From JAJAZB01 sp965249815 (GTDB taxonomy: Bacteria; Bacteroidota; Bacteroidia; Cytophagales; Spirosomataceae), in the NCBI GenBank assembly GCA_965249815.1, contig CBDFMV010000003.1, positions 2,170,001-2,234,000 on the forward strand: DNA of 64,000 nucleotides, written 5' to 3'. The notes beneath the pieces are model-generated. The model saw only the letters and a list, made by a program, of their open reading frames with translations. It ran no database searches and was not told the origin of the DNA. Numbering within the stretch: the first letter of the stretch is position 1; each line of letters begins with the position of its first letter. Of this stretch, positions 40,980 through 49,552 are shown in pieces. Both the position numbers and the translations under genes were made by a program.

Positions 40980-41576
40980 TTACGCCGGGTAGTTTTCAAA
41001 CACGAACTCCGCCAGCGGTCGGCGGCGGCGCGGGGCCAGTTCGCGGGTGCGGAGCGGTTCGGGCAGCGCCTCCGGGTCGCCAGGGTAGCCGAGGGCGATG
41101 ATCGAGACCACCTCCACGTCGTCGGGAAGCCGAAAGATTTCTGCGGTTTTCGCGTGGTCGAAACCACCCATCACGTGGCCCTGAATGCCCATCGTCGCGC
41201 CTTGCAGCAGCAGGTTGGCCGTGGCCGCGCCCGTGTCGTGGAGGGCGTAACGATTGGGCCGCTCGGTGGCCGAAAAGTGCTTCCGGGCCAACACCAGCAC
41301 CAGCACGGCGGCGTGTTGGGCCCAACCCTGGTTGCCGGGGAGCAGGCAGTCGAGCAACTTCTGAAACGCCGCTTCGTCGGCCCGGTGGGCGTACACAAAC
41401 TGCCAGGGCTGCTCGTTGTTGCTGCTGGCGGCCCAGGAGGCGGCCTCGAACAGCGTAGTTACTTCTTCCTGCGAAATGGACCGCTTCGAAAACGAACGCG
41501 GACTCCACCGCCGACGGATGAGCTCGGCCACGGGATAGGCCGTCGGGGCTTCTTTGCGAATAAGTTCTTCAATCAT
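40980..41576 (-). CDS. Nitroreductase family protein
   Basis: 198 residues from the ATG at 41576. FMN-binding features are RRRWSPRSF near the N-terminus, ASSNNEQPWQFVYA, and GIQGHVMGGFD with IIALGYPGDPE at the end. NAD(P)H-dependent reduction of nitro, quinone or flavin substrates; real substrate unknown. Immediately upstream is an 8-2-8 bp palindrome (41592-41609) that could bind a repressor, but no regulator gene is adjacent. Confidence 0.9.
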   Translation of the reverse strand: MIEELIRKEAPTAYPVAELIRRRWSPRSFSKRSISQEEVTTLFEAASWAASSNNEQPWQFVYAHRADEAAFQKLLDCLLPGNQGWAQHAAVLVLVLARKHFSATERPNRYALHDTGAATANLLLQGATMGIQGHVMGGFDHAKTAEIFRLPDDVEVVSIIALGYPGDPEALPEPLRTRELAPRRRRPLAEFVFENYPA

Positions 41577-41591
41577 GGGTTGGCGATTATT

Positions 41592-41609
41592 TGTATGTAA
41601 ATACATACA
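41592..41609. promoter_or_regulatory. Palindromic operator candidate before the nitroreductase gene
   Basis: TGTATGTA-AA-TACATACA is a perfect 8-bp inverted repeat with a 2-bp centre, 16 bp before the start codon. Size and symmetry are those of TetR/MarR-type operators (inference). Confidence 0.5.
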
Positions 41610-41677
41610 TTTAACTGGCTTGCGCTTTTCAAAGTTCACCGGGCGCGGGTGATTCGGCAAAAAATCACGATGCCGCT

Positions 41678-41875
41678 TCAGTGTTTGCGGTGCGGAATCA
41701 CGTGGTACTCGCCCGCGTCGGTGGCTTCGGCAGCTACGATGGTTTTGGCGGTGGTTTCGAGGTTTTCCTCATTAGTTGTGAAAAACAGGCTCGGGCGGCG
41801 GTCGTCGAACCGGATTTCAAAATATTCGTTTTTGTGCTCGACGGTTGGTTCTTCGACCAGTTGGTACTTTGCCAT
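41678..41875 (-). CDS. Small hypothetical protein (65 aa)
   Basis: Start at MAKYQLVEEP (41875); the upstream extension is not natural. A short, mostly beta protein with the pattern YQLVEEP...EYFEIRFDDRRPSLFFTTN, no signal or membrane segment. No family recognised. It is divergent from the methyltransferase gene and stands alone. Confidence 0.55.
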   Translation of the reverse strand: MAKYQLVEEPTVEHKNEYFEIRFDDRRPSLFFTTNEENLETTAKTIVAAEATDAGEYHVIPHRKH

Positions 41876-42023
41876 AATCAGAGTTGAACGAAAGGGTTTA
41901 CGGAAATTTAAGGGCGGACCGGAGGAGAAAGGGCAGGGGGTTGCCCTTTTTCTGCGAACTTTGCCCACCGGTTCGGACTTGCCTGCCGTTGTCTTAAAAA
42001 CTTATTCCAACCTGCACCCTCGC

Positions 42024-42926
42024 ATGACGTCGCTCCGCAGAGCTTTACGAAATACGCCCCTCCGCCGCCTGTACCACCGGTATTTAGCCTACAAAAACCA
42101 TTTTTTCACGCCTTACTACTACCGCTCCGACGTACGCTCGGCGCAGTTGCGGGGGCGGGAGGCGGAGTTGTTCACGGTCAAATCCCGCACGTTGCCGGGC
42201 ATCGACCTCCGTGAGGACGAACAACTAACTTTTCTGGAAGAACTGCGGCCACTTTACGCCAGCATGCCCTTCACCGACGCGCCGAAACCCGGCTACCGCT
42301 ACCACTTCGACAACAACTTTTACACCTACTCCGACGCCATTTTTCTGCACCTGCTGCTGCGCCACCGGAAGCCCAAACGCGTGATGGAAATCGGCTCGGG
42401 GTGGTCGTCGGCGGTGATGCTCGACACGAACCAGCATTTTCTGAACGACTCCATCGAGCTGACCTTCATCGAACCCTACCCGCAGCGGCTGTACTCGCTG
42501 CTCAGCGAAGCCGACCGAAAGCGTCACCGGTTCATCGTCAGCGACTTGCAGGCCGTGCCGCTCGAAGAGTTCGACCGGCTCGAAGCGGGCGATTTTCTGT
42601 TCGTGGACTCGACGCACGTGTCCAAAACGGGCAGCGACGTCAACTACATTCTCTTCGATTTGCTGCCGCGCCTGCCGTCGGGCGTGTGGATTCACGTCCA
42701 CGACATTTTCTACCCCTTCGAGTACCCGCAGAAGTGGGTGATGGATTCGATTTCCTTCGGCTGGAACGAGGATTACGCCCTGCGGGCCTTCCTGATGTAC
42801 AATGACCGCTTCCGCATCCGGATGTTCAACACCTTTCTCGAACACTTCAACCGCCCCTGGTTCGAGCAGCACATGCCGCTCTGCCTGAAAAACCCCGGCG
42901 GGAGCATTTGGATTGAGAAAATGTAA
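42024..42926 (+). CDS. Class I SAM-dependent methyltransferase (Methyltransf_24-like)
   Basis: 300 residues from the ATG at 42024 (MTSLRRALRNTPLRRL, basic N-terminus). The AdoMet loop is VMEIGSGWSSAVML and the acidic strand ELTFIEPYPQ follows, then DFLFVDSTHVSKTGSDVNYILFDLLPRL and WIHVHDIFYPFEYP. This is the type found in surface polysaccharide and secondary-metabolite clusters. The substrate is unknown and no polysaccharide gene is adjacent. The frame is open further upstream but the long extension is not conserved-looking. Confidence 0.85.
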   Translation: MTSLRRALRNTPLRRLYHRYLAYKNHFFTPYYYRSDVRSAQLRGREAELFTVKSRTLPGIDLREDEQLTFLEELRPLYASMPFTDAPKPGYRYHFDNNFYTYSDAIFLHLLLRHRKPKRVMEIGSGWSSAVMLDTNQHFLNDSIELTFIEPYPQRLYSLLSEADRKRHRFIVSDLQAVPLEEFDRLEAGDFLFVDSTHVSKTGSDVNYILFDLLPRLPSGVWIHVHDIFYPFEYPQKWVMDSISFGWNEDYALRAFLMYNDRFRIRMFNTFLEHFNRPWFEQHMPLCLKNPGGSIWIEKM

Positions 42927-42937
42927 ATTCTTCCTAC

Positions 42938-42969
42938 CGTCATGCCGGACTTGATTTGGCATGGCGATT
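42938..42969. repeat. Degenerate CGTCATGCCGGACTTGAT-type repeat
   Basis: CCGTCATGCCGGACTTGATTTGGCATGGCGA in the 49-bp gap between the methyltransferase stop and the acyl-CoA dehydrogenase stop. It is a weak hairpin (ATGCC/GGCAT). Similar sequences are dispersed in many bacterial genomes, read as MPNQVRHDG on the other strand. Confidence 0.65.
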
Positions 42970-42975
42970 CTCGGG

Positions 42976-44802
42976 CTAAAACCACGCCTCGCGCACGTCC
43001 AGCGTGACGGCGTCGGGGCTGGTGAGGCGGCGGGCGAGGGCGTCGAGTTTCACGAGTTCGTACTCGAAAAAGTAGCGCAGTGCGGCGAGTTTGCCCTGGT
43101 AAAAATCAGCGTCGTCACCCGTGGCCCCTGCGTCGAGGGCGGCCTGCGCTACGGTGCCCAGCCGGAGCCACTGCCAGGCGATGGTCAGGATGCCGAAGGC
43201 TTCGAGGTACAGCGTGGCGTCGGCCAGAAAGCGCTCTGGATTTCCGGCGGCCAGGCCCAGCAGGTGCTGCGTGACCCGCTGCATTTCGGCCAGATACCGT
43301 TCTAATTTTTCGGAAAAAGGCACCAGGGCTTCGTGCGACCGGGCTTTGGTGGCGGTGGTTTGCAATTCGGCTACGAAAAATCCGAGCGCCTTGCCGCCGT
43401 GCAGCAGCACTTTTCGGCCCAGCAAATCGAGGCCGTGAATGCCCGTCGTGCCTTCGTGAATCGGGTGAATCCGCGCTTCGCGGTAATACTGTTCGACGGG
43501 AAAATCGGTGGTGTAGCCCGCGCCGCCCAGAATCTGCACCGCCGCCGAGGTAGTCAGGCAGCCTATCTCCGACGGGTAACTTTTGGCCACCGGCGTGAGC
43601 AAATCGAGCAGCAGGGCGGCGCGTTCCCGTTCCTCGCCTTCGCCGACGTGCGCCACGTCGGCCCACAACGCGCATTGCAACAGCAGCGCCAGCGACCCTT
43701 CCGTAACGCTTTTCTGGAACAACAGCATCCGGCGCACATCGGCGTGGCGGATGATGGGCACCTGGGGCGTGCCGGGGTTTTTCTCCGAAACCACCCGCCC
43801 CTGCGGGCGCTCCCTGGCATAGGCCAGCGAAGCGTGGTAAGCCGCCGTGGCGATGGCCGTGGCGTTGAGGCCCACGCCCACACGGGCTTCGTTCATCATC
43901 TGAAACATGTACCGAAGCCCCTGGTGCGGTTCTCCGACGAGGTAGCCGTGGCAGTCGTCACGGCTGCCCATTGTGAGGTGGGCAATGGGCGCGCCTTTGT
44001 AGCCCATTTTGTGGTAAATCCCGGCGGTGACGACGTCGTTGTCTTCCAATTCAATGCTGAATTCTGAGTGCTGAATGCTGAATGAATTTTTTGGTCGCTT
44101 TTTCGGCACGGCGAAGAGCGAGATTCCTTTGGCACCCGCCGGAGCGCCTTTGATGCGGGCCAGCATCAGGTGGACGACGTTCGCGACGCCGTCGTGGTCG
44201 CCCGCTGAGATGTAGATTTTCTGACCCAGGATTTTGTAGGTGCCCAACTCATCGGTAGGTTCGGCGGCGGTCGTGAGGTCGGAGAGCGAACTGCCCGCGT
44301 CGGGTTCGGTGAGGGCCATCGTGCCCTGCCATTCGCCCGAATACATCCGGGGCGTGAAGGCGTCAATCAGGGTTTTTGAACCGAAACTCCGCAGCAAATT
44401 GGCCGCACCCGTGGTCAGAAACGGAAACACGCTGGCCGAGTAGTTGGCGGCCTGAAAAATAAACCCCGCCGCCCCGTGAATCACGCCCGGCAGTTGCTGC
44501 CCGCCCTCCTCGTAGCGAAAGGTCGCGTTGATCCAGCCGTCCGCGCCGAACTGCCGGATGAGGGTATGCATGGCCGGGTGGATGCGGATTTGGCCGGCCA
44601 CCAACTGTGGCTCCTGCCGGTCCATTGTCGTCAGGAGCGGGCGCAGTCGGGTTTCGGCCAGTTGCCGGGCCGCGTCGAGCACGAGGTCGAAGGTCTCGCG
44701 GCTGTGGTCCTGAAAATAGGCAAAGCGGGTCAGGTGCTCTACCTGGAGCACGTCGTAGAGCAGAAACTTCAGCGTGCGGGGCGAGTAAAACGGAGGGTGC
44801 AT
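42976..44802 (-). CDS. Large acyl-CoA dehydrogenase with C-terminal extension
   Basis: 608 residues, the longer AcdB/DmdC-like class with an extra C-terminal domain. FAD/substrate strand MALTEPDAGSSLSDLTT, and the signature GGAGYTTDFPVEQYYREARIHPIHEGTTGIHGLDLLGRK near 440. Between residues ~235 and 255 the protein contains NSFSIQHSEFSIELE, which is encoded by a heptamer-repeat array (44048-44092). That stretch is probably an insertion in a surface loop. Start at 44802 is well placed. Acts in fatty-acyl or related CoA oxidation. Confidence 0.88.
   Translation of the reverse strand: MHPPFYSPRTLKFLLYDVLQVEHLTRFAYFQDHSRETFDLVLDAARQLAETRLRPLLTTMDRQEPQLVAGQIRIHPAMHTLIRQFGADGWINATFRYEEGGQQLPGVIHGAAGFIFQAANYSASVFPFLTTGAANLLRSFGSKTLIDAFTPRMYSGEWQGTMALTEPDAGSSLSDLTTAAEPTDELGTYKILGQKIYISAGDHDGVANVVHLMLARIKGAPAGAKGISLFAVPKKRPKNSFSIQHSEFSIELEDNDVVTAGIYHKMGYKGAPIAHLTMGSRDDCHGYLVGEPHQGLRYMFQMMNEARVGVGLNATAIATAAYHASLAYARERPQGRVVSEKNPGTPQVPIIRHADVRRMLLFQKSVTEGSLALLLQCALWADVAHVGEGEERERAALLLDLLTPVAKSYPSEIGCLTTSAAVQILGGAGYTTDFPVEQYYREARIHPIHEGTTGIHGLDLLGRKVLLHGGKALGFFVAELQTTATKARSHEALVPFSEKLERYLAEMQRVTQHLLGLAAGNPERFLADATLYLEAFGILTIAWQWLRLGTVAQAALDAGATGDDADFYQGKLAALRYFFEYELVKLDALARRLTSPDAVTLDVREAWF
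44048..44092. repeat. Heptamer-repeat array, locus 5 (inside a coding sequence)
   Basis: AATTCAA TGCTGAA TTCTGAG TGCTGAA TGCTGAA TGAATTT reads in 7-nt steps. Three units equal 21 nt, so the array keeps the frame and codes a seven-residue pattern (SFSIQHS EFSIELE). Confidence 0.85.
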
Positions 44803-44880
44803 TGGCCAAAACTAAGGCATAATTCGTCCTGAATCGGGTCGGGATTCAGAAAAGTGCCGGTTCTGGTCAGGGGCGGACGC

Positions 44881-45786
44881 CTACACGCCGTTTGCCAGCA
44901 GCCGCTCGTCGATAAACTGCTTGGCGCGGGGCACGTCGGCTTCTTCGAGGTGCTCGATGATGATCGGGATGTTGGGATGGTGGCGGCTCAACCGCTGGAG
45001 GTACAAATCGTAGTTGAGCGACCCCAGCCCCGGCGCGGGCAGCTCGATCATCCCCACCCCGCGCAGGGCGTGGGCTTCCGAGGCGTCGATGTTGGCCATT
45101 TGCACACCCTGCGCCGATTCGGCGCGTTTCACGTCTTTGGCGTGCGAAATTTTGATGCGGTGCGAAAGGGCGTTGAAAATCTGGTTCAACGTCGCGTCCA
45201 TCGCGTCGATGTTGTGCTCCTCGAAGTAGTTGGTTGGGTCCATGAGCAGGCCCAGGTGCGGGTCGTCCACGTCGGCAAACAGGCGCAGGGTTTCTTCCAC
45301 CGACCCGATGACGTTGTTCACGTAGGTTTCCACCAGAAACGTCACGCCGTGCTCGCGGGCAAACCCGACCAGTTCGGCAATCACCGCGCGGCAGTCGGCG
45401 TAGCCTTCCTCCGTTTTGTTTTTGGGGTGATGCACCCAATCGCTGTCGGGGTCGAAAGTGCCCGATTCGCTGATGACGTAGGGCGAACCCAGGTCGTGGG
45501 CAAACCGGATGAGCTGCCGCAAATGATCGAGGTTGGCCCGGCGTTTGGCGGGATCGGGGTGGACGAGGTTGGTGTAACCCGAAATGCAGGAAACCGGCAG
45601 GTTATGCCGCCGAAACGTGTCGCGAATCTGGTGGCATTTGGCCTGGGTGATGGCGTCGGTGCTCAGGTCGAGGTCTTTGAACGACACGTCGAGTTGCACG
45701 GTGTTGAAATTCAGCGCCCGAATTTTCCGGGCCGTCTCTTCGAGTGAATACGGGAAGTAGCCCGTAAAAATTCCGACCTGAATCAT
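44881..45786 (-). CDS. Sugar phosphate isomerase/epimerase (TIM barrel)
   Basis: 301 residues from the ATG at 45786 (MIQVGIFTGYFPYS). AP-endonuclease-2 TIM-barrel fold with metal-ligand strands such as LVETYVNNV (Glu), LLMDPTNYFEEHN (Asp), KISHAKDVKRA (His) and LPAPGLGSLNYDLYLQRL, IIIEHLEEADV (Glu). Works on a sugar or inositol derivative. It is the last gene of a three-gene minus-strand run with a Gfo/Idh/MocA oxidoreductase and a PhyH oxygenase. Confidence 0.88.
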   Translation of the reverse strand: MIQVGIFTGYFPYSLEETARKIRALNFNTVQLDVSFKDLDLSTDAITQAKCHQIRDTFRRHNLPVSCISGYTNLVHPDPAKRRANLDHLRQLIRFAHDLGSPYVISESGTFDPDSDWVHHPKNKTEEGYADCRAVIAELVGFAREHGVTFLVETYVNNVIGSVEETLRLFADVDDPHLGLLMDPTNYFEEHNIDAMDATLNQIFNALSHRIKISHAKDVKRAESAQGVQMANIDASEAHALRGVGMIELPAPGLGSLNYDLYLQRLSRHHPNIPIIIEHLEEADVPRAKQFIDERLLANGV

Positions 45787-45812
45787 AAAATAAAGGGTTG
45801 AGGTTAAGTGGA

Positions 45813-46925
45813 TTACTGCATAATTTCGGCAATCTCGACCGCCCGGTGTTCCCGCACCGACTGGTAGCAGGCGTCCACGAGGGCCATCGTGCGCAGGTTG
45901 TCGCGGCCGCTGGTAGCGGGTTGGGTGCCGCGTTCGAGCGCCACGAGCAGTTGCGCCATCGGCCCGACGAATGCGTCGGGAAACCACACCTCCGGCCAGC
46001 GCGGCTGGTGCCAGGTGCCGGGCCGGTGGGCACTCGTAAAATCGAGCGTGCTGGGGGTGCGCTCGGGGTAAAAGGGCCAGCCGATGGTACCCCGCGCCAT
46101 GCCCTCGGTGCCTTCCACCCGCCAGCGGATGTACGTGTCGCTTTCGGCACCTTCGCGGCCCGGCCCGGCCCACACGTCGTCCCAGGCCGACGCGCGCACG
46201 CCGTTTTCGTACTCCAGAATGTACAGTACGATGCCGTCTTCGTGGTTGAATTTTTTGGCCGTGCGCGGATCCTGGGTCACGCTGGCGTACACCCGGAGCG
46301 GGTCGCCAAACCAGTACCGGAACGTGTCGAGGTGGTGAATGCTCATCGTGCGGATCGTCACCCAGCCGAGTCCCTCCTGCCAGGGGGTCCAGTGCGGAAT
46401 AGCCCGCATGTCGATGGTGCCGAGCACGGGTTTTCCCAGCAAGCCCTGGTCCATCAGACTTTTGCAGGCCCGCACCGACTGATCGAAGCGCATGTTCTGG
46501 TTAACGCCCAGCGTGAGACCCGCCTCTTCACACATCCGCACGATTTCGAGGGTCTGGGCGTAGTTGATGGCCATGGGTTTCTGCACGAGAATCCCCCGGA
46601 TGTTTTTGTGCCGCACTGCCTCACGCACCACCCCCGCCTGCAGGTCGGGCGGAACGGCGATGTCGAGTACTTCCACGGCGGGGTCGGCGCACACCTGGGC
46701 TACGGTGTCGTACACCTTGCCAATGTGGTGGCGGTCGGCGACAGCCTGGCTGTTGGCGCGGGTGCGCGCGGCGATGGCCACGGGGTTGAAACCCGCCTGC
46801 CGGTAGGCCACGAGGTGGCAGTCGGCCATGATGAAACCCGCGCCGATGCAACCAATGCCGACGCTCCGGTCGAGGGGCATTTCGGGCAGGTAGTCGAGGG
46901 CAGGTTCGGTGGTTTCGGGCAGCAT
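45813..46925 (-). CDS. Gfo/Idh/MocA family oxidoreductase
   Basis: 370 residues. Rossmann start SVGIGCIGAGFIMADCHL near residues 20-37, then the EKPMA-like element (here VQKPMAINYAQTLE) and the substrate domain with GLGWVTIRTMSIHHLDTFRYWFGDP. NAD(P)-dependent dehydrogenase acting on sugars or inositol-like compounds. 26 bp upstream of the isomerase start. The catalytic lysine is in QKPMA. Confidence 0.92.
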   Translation of the reverse strand: MLPETTEPALDYLPEMPLDRSVGIGCIGAGFIMADCHLVAYRQAGFNPVAIAARTRANSQAVADRHHIGKVYDTVAQVCADPAVEVLDIAVPPDLQAGVVREAVRHKNIRGILVQKPMAINYAQTLEIVRMCEEAGLTLGVNQNMRFDQSVRACKSLMDQGLLGKPVLGTIDMRAIPHWTPWQEGLGWVTIRTMSIHHLDTFRYWFGDPLRVYASVTQDPRTAKKFNHEDGIVLYILEYENGVRASAWDDVWAGPGREGAESDTYIRWRVEGTEGMARGTIGWPFYPERTPSTLDFTSAHRPGTWHQPRWPEVWFPDAFVGPMAQLLVALERGTQPATSGRDNLRTMALVDACYQSVREHRAVEIAEIMQ

Positions 46926-46964
46926 GAAAAAAGGGGCAGGTTACGGGGAAGGGCGTTGGCGCGC

Positions 46965-47786
46965 CTACACCTTCAGGGTAATTTCGTGGTCTTTATCGAG
47001 AAAATCGGCTCCCGCGAGTTGGCGCTGGCCGCTTTCGAGCAGGGCCGAATCGGGCACCACTTCGATGGGCGTGATGCAGGAGAGGCTTTTTTCCCGGAAG
47101 GGCACGTTGTAATTGAGGTTGTAGGCCGAAATAATCGACCAGCGGGGCAGGTCGGAATTGTTGGCTTCCGAGCGGTGCAGCACGTTGCTGTGGAAGAAAA
47201 GCACGTCACCGGGCTGGAGTTCCACGTACACCCGCTCACAAATCGCCTCGGCGTGTTCGACGAAAACCGGGTCGGCCCCCTGCTGCTCCCCGACCACGTT
47301 GTGTTCGAAGCGTTGCATTTTGTGCGAACCGCGCAGCACCTGCAGGCACCCGTTGAGCACGGTGGCTTCGGTGAGCGCTACCATTACCGAAATCATCGCT
47401 TCGGGGTAAAGAAAGCCGTTTTTGTACCAGTAGCCGTAGTCCTGATGCCACTCCCAGGCTCCGCCGGTTTTCGGTTCTTTCTGCATGATTTTCGAGTGAA
47501 AATGGCAGACCTCGCCCTCCGGCCCCAGCAAGTGTTGCACTCCCTCGACCATGCGCTCCGAGCGCGACATGAGGCCGAACGTATCGTCGCCGGGCGTGAA
47601 CCAGAGCGTCAGTTTGGTGCGCTTGCCCGACTGGTCGCGGAATTCGAAGGCGTGGCCCGTGACCGTGTCGTCCGTCGAGAGGGCGTACAGCAGGGCGATT
47701 TCTTCGGGCGAAAAAAAAGAGCGGACAATGAGGTAGCCGTCGCGGTCAAAGGCGGTTTTATCGGCATCGGTCAGTCGGAGAGCCAT
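46965..47786 (-). CDS. Phytanoyl-CoA dioxygenase (PhyH) family protein
   Basis: 273 residues, Fe(II)/2-oxoglutarate oxygenase. Starts with the usual LTDADKTAFDRDGYLIVRSFFSPEEI. Iron ligands are H114-x-D116 in WEWHQDYGYWY and a distal histidine in FFHSNVLHRSEANNS; a 2OG-binding arginine would follow in PRWSIISAYN. PhyH relatives outside lipid metabolism hydroxylate small molecules. It starts the run with the Gfo and isomerase genes; the ATG is preceded by a TAAGTTTG box (47821-47828). Confidence 0.88.
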   Translation of the reverse strand: MALRLTDADKTAFDRDGYLIVRSFFSPEEIALLYALSTDDTVTGHAFEFRDQSGKRTKLTLWFTPGDDTFGLMSRSERMVEGVQHLLGPEGEVCHFHSKIMQKEPKTGGAWEWHQDYGYWYKNGFLYPEAMISVMVALTEATVLNGCLQVLRGSHKMQRFEHNVVGEQQGADPVFVEHAEAICERVYVELQPGDVLFFHSNVLHRSEANNSDLPRWSIISAYNLNYNVPFREKSLSCITPIEVVPDSALLESGQRQLAGADFLDKDHEITLKV

Positions 47787-47820
47787 GATGACCAGGATTT
47801 TATTTTTTCTTGAACCAATA

Positions 47821-47828
47821 CAAACTTA
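47821..47828 (-). promoter_or_regulatory. -7 box of the PhyH-Gfo-isomerase run
   Basis: TAAGTTTG on the minus strand fits TAnnTTTG, 34 bp before the PhyH start, in the gap shared with the divergent AraC gene. The -33 element is not clear. Confidence 0.4.
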
Positions 47829-47932
47829 CGGGCTGGGCTGGGTAAAAAATGACTGCAATTGAACTGAAAAGATGTACTTTTCGGTCAAAAAACACCGCAG
47901 TGCAGGTCATTGGCTAAGCGATTCGTTGACGA

Positions 47933-48787
47933 ATGAAACCCCTTATTCAAAAACTGCCCCTTTCCGAAAACTGTTCGTTCGTGTGCCGCACCTACCGGAC
48001 GCCGTACTTCGAAACCCCCTGGCATCAGCACATCGAGCACGAACTGCTGCTCATCACTGAAGGCCACGGCCACGCGATCGTGGGCGATTACCTGGGTGAA
48101 TACGGTCCGGGCGACGTCTTTTTTCTGGGGGCCAACCTGCCGCACTGGTTCCGCAAGGCCGACGCCGCGCTCACGGGCAGTGCCGTCGTGGTACATTTCG
48201 AGCCGGAATTTCTGGGCAGCGACCTACTCAGATTACCCGAAATGCGCAAAGTCGTGGCGCTTTTTCACGCCAGCAACGGCGGTTTGCAACTGCGGGGTAC
48301 GTTGCGCAGCCGGGTGGGGGCGTGGTTGAAAAAAATGGAAGCCAGCCCGGGCGTTACGTCGCTTTGGCTGCTGCTGCGGTGCCTGGATGAAATGGACCGG
48401 TCGGCGGAATTCGGTCGCCTGACCACCTCGGCCACCCGCCACGAACCCCTCCGCGACCGCGACCCGATTGCCCGGGTGTTTGAGTTTACCTTCGCTGAAT
48501 TTCACCGCGAAATTACCCTGGCCGAAGTCGCCGAACTCGTCAACATGAGCCTCTCGTCGTTTACCCGCCGGTTCCGGCAGAGCACCAAGAAAAGCTACGG
48601 CGATTTTCTCAAGGAAGTGCGCATCGGCCGGGCCTGTCGGTTACTGGCCGAAACCAACCAATCGGTACTCGAAATCGGCTTCGAATGCGGCTACAACAGC
48701 GCCGCCAACTTCAGTCGCCAATTTCAGGAACTCAAAGGGCGAAGTCCGTTGAAGTACCGCAAAAGTTTAAATAACGGGCCTGCGTGA
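47933..48787 (+). CDS. AraC family transcriptional regulator
   Basis: 284 residues. N-terminal cupin ligand-binding domain (HQHIEHELLLITEGHGHAIVGDYLGEYGPGDVFFLGANLPHWF, about residues 29-75) and a C-terminal double helix-turn-helix (TLAEVAELVNMSLSSFTRRFRQSTKKSYGDFL, then EIGFECGYNSAANFSRQFQELKGRSPLKYR). Divergent from the PhyH/Gfo/isomerase run with a 146-bp shared gap, so it likely controls that run in response to a sugar-like ligand (inference). Confidence 0.92.
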   Translation: MKPLIQKLPLSENCSFVCRTYRTPYFETPWHQHIEHELLLITEGHGHAIVGDYLGEYGPGDVFFLGANLPHWFRKADAALTGSAVVVHFEPEFLGSDLLRLPEMRKVVALFHASNGGLQLRGTLRSRVGAWLKKMEASPGVTSLWLLLRCLDEMDRSAEFGRLTTSATRHEPLRDRDPIARVFEFTFAEFHREITLAEVAELVNMSLSSFTRRFRQSTKKSYGDFLKEVRIGRACRLLAETNQSVLEIGFECGYNSAANFSRQFQELKGRSPLKYRKSLNNGPA

Positions 48788-48876
48788 CTGAGGGCAGGCC
48801 TGGGCAGGAGGCTTTTTCCATTGCTGAAAAATTTTAGGCTGAAGAAGCCCCCTTGAGGGAGTTGGGGGTGCGTTCG

Positions 48877-49359
48877 TTACGGAAAAACGGCCACCATCTC
48901 GATTTCAATCAGCAGCATCGGATTCACGAGCGCGGCCAGACCGAGCGTTGAGCGGGTGGGTTTCGTCGGATTTTGTTTGGTACCGAAATACTGCCCGTAG
49001 GCATCGAACCAGCCAGTGTAGTCGTGCTTGCCGCCTTTTTCAGGGTCGGGCGTGACGTACACCCGCAGCATGAGCACGTCACGGAAGCTCAGGCCGCGGC
49101 TTTTGAGCGCGCTTTCAAATTTCTTCAAAATGCTCAGCGCCTGGGTTTTCGTGTCGCCGTAGCGGGCGCGGCTGGTGGGGGCGGCGGTGCTGTCGACCAC
49201 GTCGGCCACGATACCACTGGTCCAGAGCAGTTTTTTACCCGCCGGAACCACCGCTCCCGTCGAAATGGGCGAGGAGGAGCTACCGTAAAACTCGACGGCC
49301 TGGGCCTGGGTGCCGAGGGCCGCCGCGCTCAGCAGGAGGAAACAAAAAATGGATTTCAT
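48877..49359 (-). CDS. Exported RidA (reactive intermediate deaminase) family protein
   Basis: 160 residues from the ATG at 49359, giving a signal peptide (SIFCFLLLSAAALGTQAQ); longer frames to 49554 run into the divergent oxidase leader. RidA features: SSPISTGAVVPAGKKLLWTSG, the DVLMLRVYVTPDP strand, the S-L-AALVNPMLLIEIEMVAV C-terminus. Typical RidA hydrolyses imines such as 2-aminoacrylate; the catalytic arginine usually seen before the last strand is not preserved in standard form (PTRSTLGLAALVNP). Export suggests a periplasmic variant. Divergent from a FAD oxidase. Confidence 0.82.
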   Translation of the reverse strand: MKSIFCFLLLSAAALGTQAQAVEFYGSSSSPISTGAVVPAGKKLLWTSGIVADVVDSTAAPTSRARYGDTKTQALSILKKFESALKSRGLSFRDVLMLRVYVTPDPEKGGKHDYTGWFDAYGQYFGTKQNPTKPTRSTLGLAALVNPMLLIEIEMVAVFP

Positions 49360-49398
49360 GGCAAAAAGGGACGGGTGAAACAAGGAGCGCGGCTCGTT

Positions 49399-49406
49399 CA
49401 AAAGTA
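49399..49406 (-). promoter_or_regulatory. -7 box of the RidA-like gene
   Basis: TACTTTTG on the minus strand, 39 bp before the ATG, matches TAnnTTTG. Confidence 0.4.
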
Positions 49407-49444
49407 CCGATTTTTTTGAAAAACGGCGGGGTGCGTCCCGGTTC

Positions 49445-49476
49445 TTGCAACCGCGCTTGCCGCGCCGTATTTTTCG
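49445..49476 (+). promoter_or_regulatory. Promoter candidate of the FAD oxidase gene
   Basis: TTG (49445-49447) and TATTTTTC (49469-49476, 7 of 8 consensus bases if N positions count) are 21 bp apart. The ATG is 76 bp downstream. Confidence 0.35.
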
Positions 49477-49552
49477 GAAGTTCTGCCGTTGCGGAGGCCG
49501 CACCGCCGCCGGGAACCCTGTTTTCACGTCTTTCTTCCCAAAAAACATTTCC

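Noticed and set aside
45798..47813. 671-codon plus-strand frame opposite the Gfo and PhyH genes
   Set aside because: Antisense shadow of two genes with strong motifs; composition is not protein-like.
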